Assembly: GCA_005877565.1 (NCBI GenBank) | Contig: VBOK01000077.1 | Coordinates: forward strand, 1-47,331 | Origin: Nitrospirota bacterium | GTDB lineage: Bacteria; Nitrospirota; Nitrospiria; Nitrospirales; NS-4 | Reading direction: 5' to 3' | DNA length: 47,331 nt | Shown here: one piece after another, positions 15,692-23,861 of the stretch | How the letters are laid out: each line of letters opens with the position of its first letter | Position numbering within the stretch: position 1 is the stretch's first letter | Position numbers and translations under genes: made by a program | Notes under the pieces: generated by a model | What the model was told of the DNA's origin: nothing | The model's database searches: none | The model's input: only the letters and a program-made list of their open reading frames with translations

Positions 15692-17251
15692 ATGCTGAAA
15701 CTCGCCCTCCTCGATATCGGCAGCAACTCCATCCACATGGTCCTGACGGAGATCCAGCCGGACCTCTCTTACAAGATTCTGGACCGGATCAAGGATGTGC
15801 CACGCCTGGGTGAGGAGACCTTCCAAACCGGGCAGTTCTCGCCTGACGCCATCGCCAAGGGGATCGAGGTGGTTCGGACCTTCACCACCCTGGCTCGCAA
15901 CCGCGGCTTCACGCGAGTCGAGGCTGTCGCTACCAGCGCTGTCCGCGAAGCGGCCAACGGCGGCGACCTGATCGAGGCCATCGAGCGGGAAACGGGCATC
16001 CGTGTCCGCGTGGTCACGGGCCTGGAAGAAGCTCGTCTGATCTATCTAGGCGTCCGACAGAGCATGGATTTCGGCGACCGCAATGTACTGATCGTGGATA
16101 TCGGCGGCGGCTCCGTCGAGCTGATCGTGGGCAACCGAACCAAGCCGCTTCACACAGCCAGTCTCAAGCTCGGTGCGATCCGGATCAACGATCTCTATTT
16201 GAAGAAAAACCCATCGTCCTCTGACGCCTTGAAACGGCTGGAAAAGGCCGTGGAGACCGAACTCAAGCCCGCGCTGCCACGTTTCGAAAAGGTCGGATTC
16301 GACGAGCTAGTCGGCACTTCCGGCATGATCAGCAACCTGGCAGAGGTCATGCACCTGCAGAAGACGGGGCGGCCCCTTCCCCAGCTCAACTTGGCGCGGT
16401 TCTCCCTCAAGGACATCATGGCAGTTGAAAAACTCTTGCGCGAGATGTCGCCCAAACGCCGGAACGAGATTCCCGGTCTCGACCCGAAACGGGCCGATCT
16501 GTTGTTGCCGGCCACCATCGTGCTCCGCACCATCATGGAGCGGCTGGACATCGGCGAGCTGACCGTCAGCGACAAGGCAATCCGGGAGGGTCTCCTCTAC
16601 GACTTTATCGCGCGCCATCGAGACGGAATCCAGGCGGAGCAGGACATCCCTAACGTCCGGCGTCGGAACGTCATGCACCTGGCCCGAAGCTGCCAATACG
16701 ACGCCGTCCACGCGCATCACGTCGCGAAGCTCTGTCTCCAACTTTTCGATCAGACGGCATCCATCCATAAGATGGGTGAGCGGGAGCGGGAATGGCTGGA
16801 GTACGCTGCGATCCTGCACGACATCGGCTATCTCATCAACTCACGCCAGCATCACAAGCATACCTACTACGTCATCAAGAACAGCGACCTGGCCGGGTTC
16901 ACGGTCGACGAGATCGAGATGATCGCGAACGTGGCCCGCTACCACCGCCGGGCGCTCCCCGAGGATGATCATCGAAACCTTAAAGACCTTGATGCTAAGC
17001 ATCTGGAAACATTGACAGTTCTTGGAGGGATCCTCCGCCTTACCGATGCTCTGGACCGGAGCCACTTCGGTGTCATACAATCAATGCGCTGCACTGCCAC
17101 CCCAGAGGCCTTGGAGATCGACCTCACGGCCACCGATGATGCGGCGCTGGAGCTCTGGGCGGCACGCGACCGCAAGGAACTGCTGGCTCAGGGACTCGAT
17201 CGAGCCATCCGATTGACGAAAGCGACCGCGCCCGGGGAATTCGACGCATGA
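15692..17251 (+). CDS. Ppx/GppA phosphatase with C-terminal HD domain
   Basis: A 519-residue protein of the actin-like exopolyphosphatase / guanosine pentaphosphate phosphatase family. N-terminal phosphate-binding loops are LLDIGSNSIHMVL and VLIVDIGGGSVELIVG; the C-terminal HD-type part (about residues 320-490) has the metal pair H376-D377 in AAILHDIG and later VARYHRR. Such enzymes hydrolyse polyphosphate and/or pppGpp. The stop overlaps the next start as ATGA, and that gene overlaps a second kinase-like gene, so three proteins are tightly coupled. Whether it acts on polyphosphate or pppGpp cannot be told from sequence. Confidence 0.92.
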   Translation: MLKLALLDIGSNSIHMVLTEIQPDLSYKILDRIKDVPRLGEETFQTGQFSPDAIAKGIEVVRTFTTLARNRGFTRVEAVATSAVREAANGGDLIEAIERETGIRVRVVTGLEEARLIYLGVRQSMDFGDRNVLIVDIGGGSVELIVGNRTKPLHTASLKLGAIRINDLYLKKNPSSSDALKRLEKAVETELKPALPRFEKVGFDELVGTSGMISNLAEVMHLQKTGRPLPQLNLARFSLKDIMAVEKLLREMSPKRRNEIPGLDPKRADLLLPATIVLRTIMERLDIGELTVSDKAIREGLLYDFIARHRDGIQAEQDIPNVRRRNVMHLARSCQYDAVHAHHVAKLCLQLFDQTASIHKMGEREREWLEYAAILHDIGYLINSRQHHKHTYYVIKNSDLAGFTVDEIEMIANVARYHRRALPEDDHRNLKDLDAKHLETLTVLGGILRLTDALDRSHFGVIQSMRCTATPEALEIDLTATDDAALELWAARDRKELLAQGLDRAIRLTKATAPGEFDA

Positions 17252-18030
17252 CCACGCCGGCCAAAGCTCCGTTCACCGTGCCGCACCCTTATCCGGGCAA
17301 GCTCATCGTCGTGGAAGGGATCGACGGCTCGGGCAAGAGCACCCAGCTCAGCCTGATGCGCAAGTGGCTGGACTCTCAGGGCAACAACGTCTTCTTTACT
17401 GAATGGAACTCCTCTGAGTTGGTCAAGGAGACAACCCGGCGCGGCAAGAAGACGAAGGTCCTGACGCCGCTGACATTCAGCCTTTTGCACGCGACCGATT
17501 TTGCCAACCGCCTGTACCATCAGATCCTGCCCCCGCTCAAGGCCGGCATGATCGTCCTGGCCGACCGCTACATGTACACAGCCTTCGCACGAGACGCGGT
17601 ACGGGGTGTCTCGCATAGTTGGGTGCGCCACCTGTACAGCTTCGCTGTCAAGCCCGATCTGGCCTTCTACTTCCGCGTGCCGATCGAAGTTTCCCTGTCG
17701 CGCCTCCTTGAAGGCACGCGCGCGGAGCTGAAGTACTACGAGGCCGGGATGGACCTCGGGCTGAGCACGAATATCGTGGAAAGCTTCAAGATCTTTCAGT
17801 CGCGGGTGTTGAATGAGTACGACAAGATCGTGGACGAATTCGGCCTGACTGTCATGGACGCCACGCTGGAAATCGACGAGCAACAGGAGCAGGTCCGCGA
17901 GATCGTCTCGAAGACTCTGGCTTCCTACAAACCGAAACGGGGTTCGCATGCAAAGCGAGAAGCGCTATTTTGGCGAAGGTTTACCATACCAGAGTCTGAA
18001 GGGGCTGAAAGGGAAGCTGATCGCCATTGA
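17248..18030 (+). CDS. Thymidylate kinase-like P-loop kinase, paralog 1
   Basis: A 260-residue P-loop protein of the TMP-kinase fold. Walker A is intact (GIDGSGKST, residues 24-32) and DRY is at 106-108. Two features depart from true dTMP kinases: the TREPGG motif that binds the base and lid is replaced by TEWNSS (51-56), and the DRY is followed by MYTAFARDAVRG instead of the usual serine-rich segment. The true substrate may therefore be another nucleotide or polyphosphate-related compound. Its ATG overlaps the ppx/gppA stop by four bases. The last 28 or so residues lie in the overlap with the next gene. Confidence 0.82.
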   Translation: MTTPAKAPFTVPHPYPGKLIVVEGIDGSGKSTQLSLMRKWLDSQGNNVFFTEWNSSELVKETTRRGKKTKVLTPLTFSLLHATDFANRLYHQILPPLKAGMIVLADRYMYTAFARDAVRGVSHSWVRHLYSFAVKPDLAFYFRVPIEVSLSRLLEGTRAELKYYEAGMDLGLSTNIVESFKIFQSRVLNEYDKIVDEFGLTVMDATLEIDEQQEQVREIVSKTLASYKPKRGSHAKREALFWRRFTIPESEGAEREADRH

Positions 18031-18781
18031 GGGCCCGGACGGCGTCGGGCGCTCGACCCACATCGAATCAATCCAGGAGTGGCTGGAGGTGCAGGGCTAC
18101 GGGGTCCTCACCACCGGATGGACCCGCTCGGAGCTCATGTCGAAGGCCATCACGAGCGCCAAGCAGGGCAACATCCTGGACCCCTGGAGCTACAGCCTGC
18201 TATACGCCACAGACTTTGCGGACCGGCTGGAACACCAAATCATTCCGGCGTTGCGCTCGGGCTTCGTGGTCCTCTCCGATCGCTACATCTACACCGCCTT
18301 CGCCCGTAACGTCGTCCGTGGGTGCGACCGCGAGTGGATCCGCGGCGTCTTCGGTTTCGCGATCGTGCCGGATCTCGCCTGCTATCTCCGGATTGACGCG
18401 GACACGCTGGCGCTCCGGGTCATCGAATCCAAGGGCATGACCTACTGGGAATCCGGCATGGACATGCGGCTGGGGGCAGACCTCTACGACAGTTTCAAGA
18501 AATACCAGGGCATGATCATCGAGGAGTCCGACAAGATGGCCGAGGAGTTCGGCTTCCAGATCGTGGACGCCCGGCGCCCGCCGGAGGAAATTCAGGAGGC
18601 CCTGCGAGCTCGCATCCTGCCCATCCTCAAGGAAAGCCGCACGAAGCGTATCAGTAAAGCCGCTGCGGAAAAGGCCGCCGCCGAGAAAGCTGCGGCCGAA
18701 AAGCTTGCGGAAAAGGGCGCTGAAAAATCCAGCGAGAAAGCCAGTGAGCCCGCCCCCGTCAAGGAACCCGCTACCACCTGA
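17948..18781 (+). CDS. Thymidylate kinase-like protein, paralog 2, altered P-loop
   Basis: A 277-residue relative of the preceding protein, overlapping it by 83 bases in another frame. The fold landmarks are kept: KLIAIEGPDGVGRST (P-loop at 29-37), DRYIYTAFARNVVRG (from 111) and TGWTRS in place of TREPGG. The invariant Walker A lysine is replaced by R35, which normally weakens or abolishes ATP hydrolysis, so this may be a regulatory or pseudo-kinase partner of paralog 1. After residue about 235 there is a low-complexity tail of AEKAAAEK-type repeats, likely a helical or coiled region. The ATG at 17948 is the only sensible start before the fold. Confidence 0.8.
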   Translation: MQSEKRYFGEGLPYQSLKGLKGKLIAIEGPDGVGRSTHIESIQEWLEVQGYGVLTTGWTRSELMSKAITSAKQGNILDPWSYSLLYATDFADRLEHQIIPALRSGFVVLSDRYIYTAFARNVVRGCDREWIRGVFGFAIVPDLACYLRIDADTLALRVIESKGMTYWESGMDMRLGADLYDSFKKYQGMIIEESDKMAEEFGFQIVDARRPPEEIQEALRARILPILKESRTKRISKAAAEKAAAEKAAAEKLAEKGAEKSSEKASEPAPVKEPATT

Positions 18782-19754
18782 TCAAGGCGGTGGCCCAGGT
18801 GAGGCCGCCGCCGATCGTGGCGAGACAGACCAGATCGCCCGCTCTGATCTTGCCCGCCCGAACCGCGGCATCCAGCGTCAGCGGCAACGACGATGAGGAG
18901 GTATTCCCGTACCGTTCAATCAGACTGAACGTGCGCGACGACTCGATGCCGAGCCGCTCCCTCACCCTCTCCAGCAGCCGCCCGTTGGCCTGATGAAAGA
19001 TGAAGCAGCGGACGTCGGGAACGGCGACTCCATGTTCCCGCAAGGTCTCCGTCACGGCCATCTCCAGACGGCGCACCGCCACGCGAAACAGGCTGGGGCC
19101 CCGCATGTGGATCGCATGGAGTCCTTCGGCCACCGTCTTCTCAGACGGAGGCATCCTGGAGCCGCCCGCGCGGATCTGGATCAACTCCGCATGGGAGCCA
19201 TCCGACCGCAACGAGACCGACAAGACCCCATGGCGTCCATCACCAGGCGCCAAGACCGCGGCCCCCGCTCCGTCCCCGAAGAGGATCGCCGTGCTGGGCT
19301 CCTTATAATTGAGGAAGCGCGACTTCACTTCTGCCGCGGCGACCAGGACCCGACTTGCCTGGCCCAGCCGGATCATGTGATCCCCGACCGACAACGCATA
19401 GAGAAACCCTGAACAGGACGCCGCGAGGTCGAAGGCAAAAGCCTGCTTTGCGCCCAGTAACCGTTGCACGTGGCAGGCCGACGCGGGCATCGGCGTATCA
19501 GGCGACGTCGTGGACAGGATGATCACATCGAGCGCGTGCGGTGGCACACCGGCCGCTTCCAGCGCGGCCAGGGCGGCCCGCTGCGTGAGGTGAGACGTCG
19601 CCTCATCCGGCCCGGCCCACCGGCGCTCTTTGATGCCGGTCCTCCGGTAAATAGCCGACGGACTCATCCCCGTCAGGCGGGCCAGCTCAGTGTTCGAGAC
19701 AACACGGAGCGGGACATACCCGCCTGTGCCAACGATCCGCGACCGTAGGGTCAT
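18771..19754 (-). CDS. fabH: 3-oxoacyl-ACP synthase III
   Basis: A 327-residue condensing enzyme that starts fatty acid synthesis by joining acetyl-CoA (or another acyl-CoA) to malonyl-ACP. The catalytic triad is complete: C114 in AASCSGFLYA, H254 in FIFHQANGR and N284 in RYGNTSSSSLP. The ending GGGLTWATALIRW is typical. It is a single gene here, away from any fab cluster, transcribed from a near-perfect promoter. A relative that makes branched or secondary-metabolite acyl products is possible, but residues and length fit FabH. Confidence 0.92.
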   Translation of the reverse strand: MTLRSRIVGTGGYVPLRVVSNTELARLTGMSPSAIYRRTGIKERRWAGPDEATSHLTQRAALAALEAAGVPPHALDVIILSTTSPDTPMPASACHVQRLLGAKQAFAFDLAASCSGFLYALSVGDHMIRLGQASRVLVAAAEVKSRFLNYKEPSTAILFGDGAGAAVLAPGDGRHGVLSVSLRSDGSHAELIQIRAGGSRMPPSEKTVAEGLHAIHMRGPSLFRVAVRRLEMAVTETLREHGVAVPDVRCFIFHQANGRLLERVRERLGIESSRTFSLIERYGNTSSSSLPLTLDAAVRAGKIRAGDLVCLATIGGGLTWATALIRW

Positions 19755-19783
19755 AGGGTCTTTCCATGCATCAAGGACAGGAG

Positions 19784-19813
19784 ATTATAGGAATCAGCCT
19801 TACAGGGTGTCAA
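19784..19813 (-). promoter_or_regulatory. Consensus sigma70-type promoter of fabH
   Basis: On the minus strand a perfect TTGACA (19808-19813) is separated by 18 bases from a perfect TATAAT (19784-19789). The predicted start near 19777 leaves a leader of about 23 bases before the fabH ATG. It is the strongest promoter I can read in the window. Confidence 0.7.
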
Positions 19814-19859
19814 TTTATGCTTGATTTCGACATGGTTGTCTGATATTAGGTTTCCCCGT

Positions 19860-20759
19860 ATGCGCGTTTACGTACCCCTCGCCGCAACCGTGCTGGTCGG
19901 CCTCCTTCTCGCCAGTTGCTCCAGCACGTCCAAGGCTCCGCAGTCCAAGGATGCAGCGATCCCTGCGACCGACGCCGACGAGCAGGTTTTGAAGACCGAC
20001 CCCCTCGAGCGCAACTACGACCCGCACGTCATCATGAAGCGGGCCGAAGCGTTCTTCGAGAAAGAAGACTATGCCGAGGCCGCGGTCGAGTACCAGCACT
20101 TCCTGGATCTCCACAAGGCGCACATGCTGGCGCCGTACGCCCAGTACCGCCTGGGGCTCAGTCATTACAAGCAGGTCACGGCCCTGGACCGTGATCCGGA
20201 GCACGTCCGCCAGACCATTGACGCGATGGAGAAGCTCTTGAAGGAGTATCCGGGCAGCGCGTACGAACTGGACGCCCACGCGAAGATCCAGGAAGGCCGC
20301 GAGCACCTCGCCGCCTACGAGATCTACGTGGGCAAGCACTACTATCGCCAGGCCGCGTACCTCGCTGCCCTGCATCGGTTCGAGCGTGTGCTCGCCCTGT
20401 ACGCCGACCTGGAAGATTCGGCTGAAGCCCACTACTACCTGGCCAAGACCTACAAGGACATCGGCGCGCCGGAACGCGCGGTCGAACACTTGACCGTCTT
20501 GCTGACCCAATACCCCAAGGCCAAGGTCCGGAAAGACGGCCAGGCGCTGCTGGCTTCGCTGAACGGCAAGGCCGCTTCGATGCTGGCAACGGCAGACGCC
20601 CCCTCGCTGCCGTCCAAGGCGTCACTGCCGGCTCCTTTGCCGCCCCTGCCCCCAACCCGGTCGTTGTCCATGAACCCCGCGGACATTCTCCCGGCCGGCG
20701 CGAACGGCTACGGTCACACGCCGGCCATCATCGACTGCGGCCTGAACATCCTCTGCTGA
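19860..20759 (+). CDS. bamD: BamD/YfiO-type outer membrane assembly lipoprotein
   Basis: From the ATG at 19860 this is a 299-residue lipoprotein (lipobox LASC, C20) followed by TPR-like helical repeats: KRAEAFFEKEDYAEAAVEYQHFL, then YAQYRLGLSHYKQ, and LEKLLKEYPGSAY-type segments. This is the layout of BamD, which works with BamA in folding outer-membrane proteins. The C-terminal 60 residues are proline- and alanine-rich and outside the usual domain. A TTG at 19821 would place 13 residues ahead of the signal and is less likely. The 3' end overlaps the convergent flavoprotein gene by 32 bases. Confidence 0.82.
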   Translation: MRVYVPLAATVLVGLLLASCSSTSKAPQSKDAAIPATDADEQVLKTDPLERNYDPHVIMKRAEAFFEKEDYAEAAVEYQHFLDLHKAHMLAPYAQYRLGLSHYKQVTALDRDPEHVRQTIDAMEKLLKEYPGSAYELDAHAKIQEGREHLAAYEIYVGKHYYRQAAYLAALHRFERVLALYADLEDSAEAHYYLAKTYKDIGAPERAVEHLTVLLTQYPKAKVRKDGQALLASLNGKAASMLATADAPSLPSKASLPAPLPPLPPTRSLSMNPADILPAGANGYGHTPAIIDCGLNILC

Positions 20760-21927
20760 AAACCGACGCAGCCTTCTCCCGCACGAGGCGCGCGAAGAAG
20801 GCCTCCGCCTTGCCCCTGATTTTCGCGAAGAAACTCTGGTAGGTCTCGCGTCCCTTGAGGACGTCGTAGTAAAGGCGCACGACTTCAGGCCCGCGCCGAA
20901 GCGCCTGGTGCATGATGCGAGGGAAGGTATACACCGCCCAGGCCATCCGAGCCGCCACTCGAAACTCGGGATAGATCTCGCGGGCGACCTCCGCGTCGTA
21001 CGCCGTCAGGTCCGGTGTCAGCCCGTGCAGATGGTCCACGATGCTCACCGCCGCCATCCGGCCGCTGAGGATCGCGTAATAGATCCCCTCCCCCAACACC
21101 GGATCCACGAGGTGTGCTGCGTCGCCAACCAGGACGGCCCGCTTCGTGGCCAGCGGCATCCGCTCGGCGGGCCTGCCTCCATAGAGCGGAATCGGATGTC
21201 CGAGCCCGCGCGGGACCTCGATCCCCGTGAGGGTAGGCTCTCCTTGGACGAAGCGATCGTAGCATCCCTTCGGATTTCTCTCCCGCCCGTGAAGCCCCGC
21301 GACTCCCACAGACAGCCGCCCCTCTTTCGGGAAGACCCACGCGTAGCCCCATGGCACGACTCCGATGTCCAGCGCGATTGCGCCAGCTCCCAGACTGGAC
21401 GGAATCCGGGGAACAGCGACCTCGCCTTCGAGCGCGCCCCACAAACGCCCGCGGCGACCGGCAAACAGAGACCGGGCGACGACGCTGTTCGCACCGTCGG
21501 CGCCCACCACGATCCTGGCCCGATACCAGCCCCGCGCCGTCGTCACCGCCACGCCGTCCGCACCTTCCGAGACAGACACCACCCGTTCATTGTCCAAGAT
21601 GCGGACTCCGCGAGCTTCCGCTTTGCGCACCAGATGGGCGTCGAAGCGGTCGCGCATCACCATAAAGGCGATCGGCTCGCGGGATACGACCTCGAACGAC
21701 TCGGTCCCGGCGAACCGGAACCGCACGGCATGGATGGTGTCCTCGATCAGCGGGTGGAAATCGGGCTCCAGCAGACGATCGATGCGAGCGGAAAGGCCTC
21801 CGCCGCATACCTTATAGCGGGGCACCGCCTTCCATTCCAGCCCCAATACCGAGAGACCGGCCCGCGCCAGCTCGGCCGCGGTGACGGCGCCAGCCGGTCC
21901 CAGCCCCACGACGATCGCGTCGTACAC
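20728..21927 (-). CDS. Geranylgeranyl reductase family flavoprotein
   Basis: A 399-residue FAD enzyme. The N-terminal Rossmann motif is IVVGLGPAGAVTA (from residue 5); the VCGGGLSARI motif follows the substrate region, and the second FAD motif is RAVLVGDAAHLVDPVLGEGIYYAILSGRMAA. These mark the geranylgeranyl reductase / digeranylgeranylglycerophospholipid reductase family, which saturates isoprenoid chains; actual substrate unknown (menaquinone side chain or lipid are possibilities). It starts with GTG immediately after the stop of ccdA, so it is probably the last gene of the cytochrome c maturation operon. Confidence 0.85.
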   Translation of the reverse strand: MYDAIVVGLGPAGAVTAAELARAGLSVLGLEWKAVPRYKVCGGGLSARIDRLLEPDFHPLIEDTIHAVRFRFAGTESFEVVSREPIAFMVMRDRFDAHLVRKAEARGVRILDNERVVSVSEGADGVAVTTARGWYRARIVVGADGANSVVARSLFAGRRGRLWGALEGEVAVPRIPSSLGAGAIALDIGVVPWGYAWVFPKEGRLSVGVAGLHGRERNPKGCYDRFVQGEPTLTGIEVPRGLGHPIPLYGGRPAERMPLATKRAVLVGDAAHLVDPVLGEGIYYAILSGRMAAVSIVDHLHGLTPDLTAYDAEVAREIYPEFRVAARMAWAVYTFPRIMHQALRRGPEVVRLYYDVLKGRETYQSFFAKIRGKAEAFFARLVREKAASVFSRGCSGRSR

Positions 21928-22668
21928 TCAGTAATACCAGCCGATCCCGCGACGTTCCAGCTCGCCGGTGATGAGCGCCAAGCTGTTCGTGTAGAGCATG
22001 ACTCCGACGAGGACGAGAAAGACCCCGCTGACGACGGAGATGCCGTACATGTAGTGGCGGATTCGCTTGAAGTAGTGGAGGAAGGGGTCCAAGGAAAGGG
22101 CGATGGCGAAGAGGGGCAGCCCGATGCCCAGGGAATAACTGGACAGGAGCTTCACGCCAGTCATCATCGAATCGCTGGTCCCGGCAAGCATGAGAATGGT
22201 CCCGAGAATCGGTCCCACACATGGAGTCCACCCTGCGGCGAACGCCATGCCGACGAGCAACGAACCGATGTAGCCGGCCGGCCGGCTCTGCAGGTGGATG
22301 CGCTTCTCGGTCAGGAGGAAATTCAGCTTCAGCACCCCCATGACGTACAACCCGAATATCACGATCAGGATTCCACCCGCCTTCCGCATGAAATCCTGGT
22401 AGGTGAACAGCAAGTGCCCGATCAGACTGGCCGAGGCGCCGAAGGCGACGAACACAGCGGTCAGACCCAGGATAAAAAACAGGGAGTTCAAGATGATGGT
22501 CGCGCGCACCCGACTCCGATCTGTCTGATTGGTCAGCTCCTCAAGGGTCAGGCCGGTGATATAGATGAGGTACGACGGCACCAGCGGGAGCACGCAGGGG
22601 GATACGAACGAGAGAAAGCCCGCCGCGAAAGCAATGACGAGGGTGATGTCGGGGGCCTGCTGGAACAT
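21928..22668 (-). CDS. ccdA: CcdA-like cytochrome c biogenesis thiol-disulfide transporter
   Basis: A 246-residue polytopic membrane protein of the CcdA/DsbD family. It carries reducing equivalents across the inner membrane to keep apocytochrome haem-binding cysteines reduced. The redox pair is C25 in SFVSPCVLPLVP and C150 in AAGWTPCVGPIL; about six membrane helices are visible. The ATG at 22668 follows the stop of the tlpA-type gene by one base. A longer frame to 22728 would overlap that gene and is unlikely. Confidence 0.92.
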   Translation of the reverse strand: MFQQAPDITLVIAFAAGFLSFVSPCVLPLVPSYLIYITGLTLEELTNQTDRSRVRATIILNSLFFILGLTAVFVAFGASASLIGHLLFTYQDFMRKAGGILIVIFGLYVMGVLKLNFLLTEKRIHLQSRPAGYIGSLLVGMAFAAGWTPCVGPILGTILMLAGTSDSMMTGVKLLSSYSLGIGLPLFAIALSLDPFLHYFKRIRHYMYGISVVSGVFLVLVGVMLYTNSLALITGELERRGIGWYY

Positions 22669-22669
22669 C

Positions 22670-23236
22670 TCAACGAAATTGTAGCAGCCTCCGGATGCCG
22701 TCGCGGGCTTCAGTGTCCTGCCAGTCACGCGCGCCGAAGATCTGGTGCGTGATCACACCCTCGCGATCGACCAGGAACGTGACGGGCAGCGTCCGTACCC
22801 CGTACAGGCGCATCACCACTGCGTCCGGGTCGTGGGCGATGGTGAAGGTTAGCCCCAAGGCATCCCGGTAGGGTCTCGTCACAGCCGGTCCTTCCGGGTC
22901 CGTGGAGACCGCCAGGATCGCAAACCCCTGGCGGCGATACTCGCGGTAGAGGCGCTCCATCGCCGGCATCTCGACCTTGCACGGCCCGCACCACGTCGCC
23001 CAGAAGTTCACAAAGACGACATGCCCGCGATAGTCGGAGAGGCGCACTTCCCGGCCATCGAGCGTATTCAGCACGAAGTCCGGCGCCAAGTGGCCGACCC
23101 GGGGCGCCTCGGTGAGCACAGGCGCAGCCGGAGCCGCGACGTGGTCCCCCGTGAGCTCGTTGTCAGGCACGTCGTCGCACCCGAAGAGTCCGGCCGAGAA
23201 GACCAGCGCCAGCAGCACGGCAGTCGGGATGGACAT
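22670..23236 (-). CDS. TlpA/ResA-type periplasmic thiol-disulfide oxidoreductase, lipoprotein
   Basis: A 188-residue thioredoxin-like protein. It begins MSIPTAVLLALVF and has a lipobox LFGC (C20), so it should be anchored on the periplasmic face. The active site is C83-GP-C86 in FWATWCGPCKVEMP, with the cis-proline region RTLPVTFLVD. It probably receives electrons from CcdA and reduces apocytochrome cysteines. It is the second of two such paralogs in tandem. The frame extends to 23368, but the lipoprotein signal fixes the ATG at 23236. Confidence 0.88.
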   Translation of the reverse strand: MSIPTAVLLALVFSAGLFGCDDVPDNELTGDHVAAPAAPVLTEAPRVGHLAPDFVLNTLDGREVRLSDYRGHVVFVNFWATWCGPCKVEMPAMERLYREYRRQGFAILAVSTDPEGPAVTRPYRDALGLTFTIAHDPDAVVMRLYGVRTLPVTFLVDREGVITHQIFGARDWQDTEARDGIRRLLQFR

Positions 23237-23246
23237 GGGAACGGGC

Positions 23247-23861
23247 TTAGTCAGCCTTGACGGACTTGGACTGTTTCTGCAGCAGTTGCACGATGGTTTC
23301 GATGCTCTCGCGCCTCGTCCAGTCACGCGGCCCGATAACTTTCTCGCGGAGCACGCCGCTCTGATCAATGATATAGGTCTCCGGCACGCCCATCAGCTTG
23401 TAGCGCTTGTCGGTCTGCCCCCAGGAGTCCGTCAGGATCGGGAAGGACAACTTCAGGGTCTCGACGAAGGACGGGATGTCTTTCGTCGTCGTGACCCGGT
23501 CCATGCTGACGGCCAGCATCATGAAGTCCCGGTTCTTGAGGTTGTCCCAGAGCACCTGCATCGAGGGCATCTCTTCCTTGCAGGGCTTGCACCAGGTGGC
23601 CCAGAAGTTCAGGAAGACGACCTTGCCGCGATAGTCCGTCAGCCGCTGGGTCTTTCCCTGCAGATCCGGCAGGCTGAAGTCGGGCGCCGTCATGCCGACG
23701 ACGAGCGGCTCGTACTTGGAGCTCTGCAGCCAGACCACGCCGAATGCGAACACGAGGATGGCGAGCCCGCCGAGGATCACGATCAGCCGGCGGCGCGCCG
23801 TCGGCCTGGACCGGGCAGACGCCGCGCTCGTGCTACTGAGTGCGACGTCCTGATCAGGCAT
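23247..23861 (-). CDS. resA: TlpA/ResA-type thiol-disulfide oxidoreductase, membrane-anchored
   Basis: A 204-residue thioredoxin-like protein with a single N-terminal membrane anchor (about residues 25-46) and the redox motif C91-KP-C94 in FWATWCKPCKEEMPSM. The following GVPETYIID holds the cis-proline. The ResA-like insert and its place right after ccsA fit a role in reducing the CXXCH motif of apocytochrome c. It overlaps the ccsA stop by eight bases. It differs from its downstream paralog by anchor type (helix rather than lipid) and by the CKPC motif. Confidence 0.88.
   Translation of the reverse strand: MPDQDVALSSTSAASARSRPTARRRLIVILGGLAILVFAFGVVWLQSSKYEPLVVGMTAPDFSLPDLQGKTQRLTDYRGKVVFLNFWATWCKPCKEEMPSMQVLWDNLKNRDFMMLAVSMDRVTTTKDIPSFVETLKLSFPILTDSWGQTDKRYKLMGVPETYIIDQSGVLREKVIGPRDWTRRESIETIVQLLQKQSKSVKAD

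Noticed and set aside
20908..22752. 614-codon plus-strand frame
   Set aside because: Antisense shadow of the flavoprotein and ccdA genes, rich in H, D, R and Q as shadows of GC-rich genes are.
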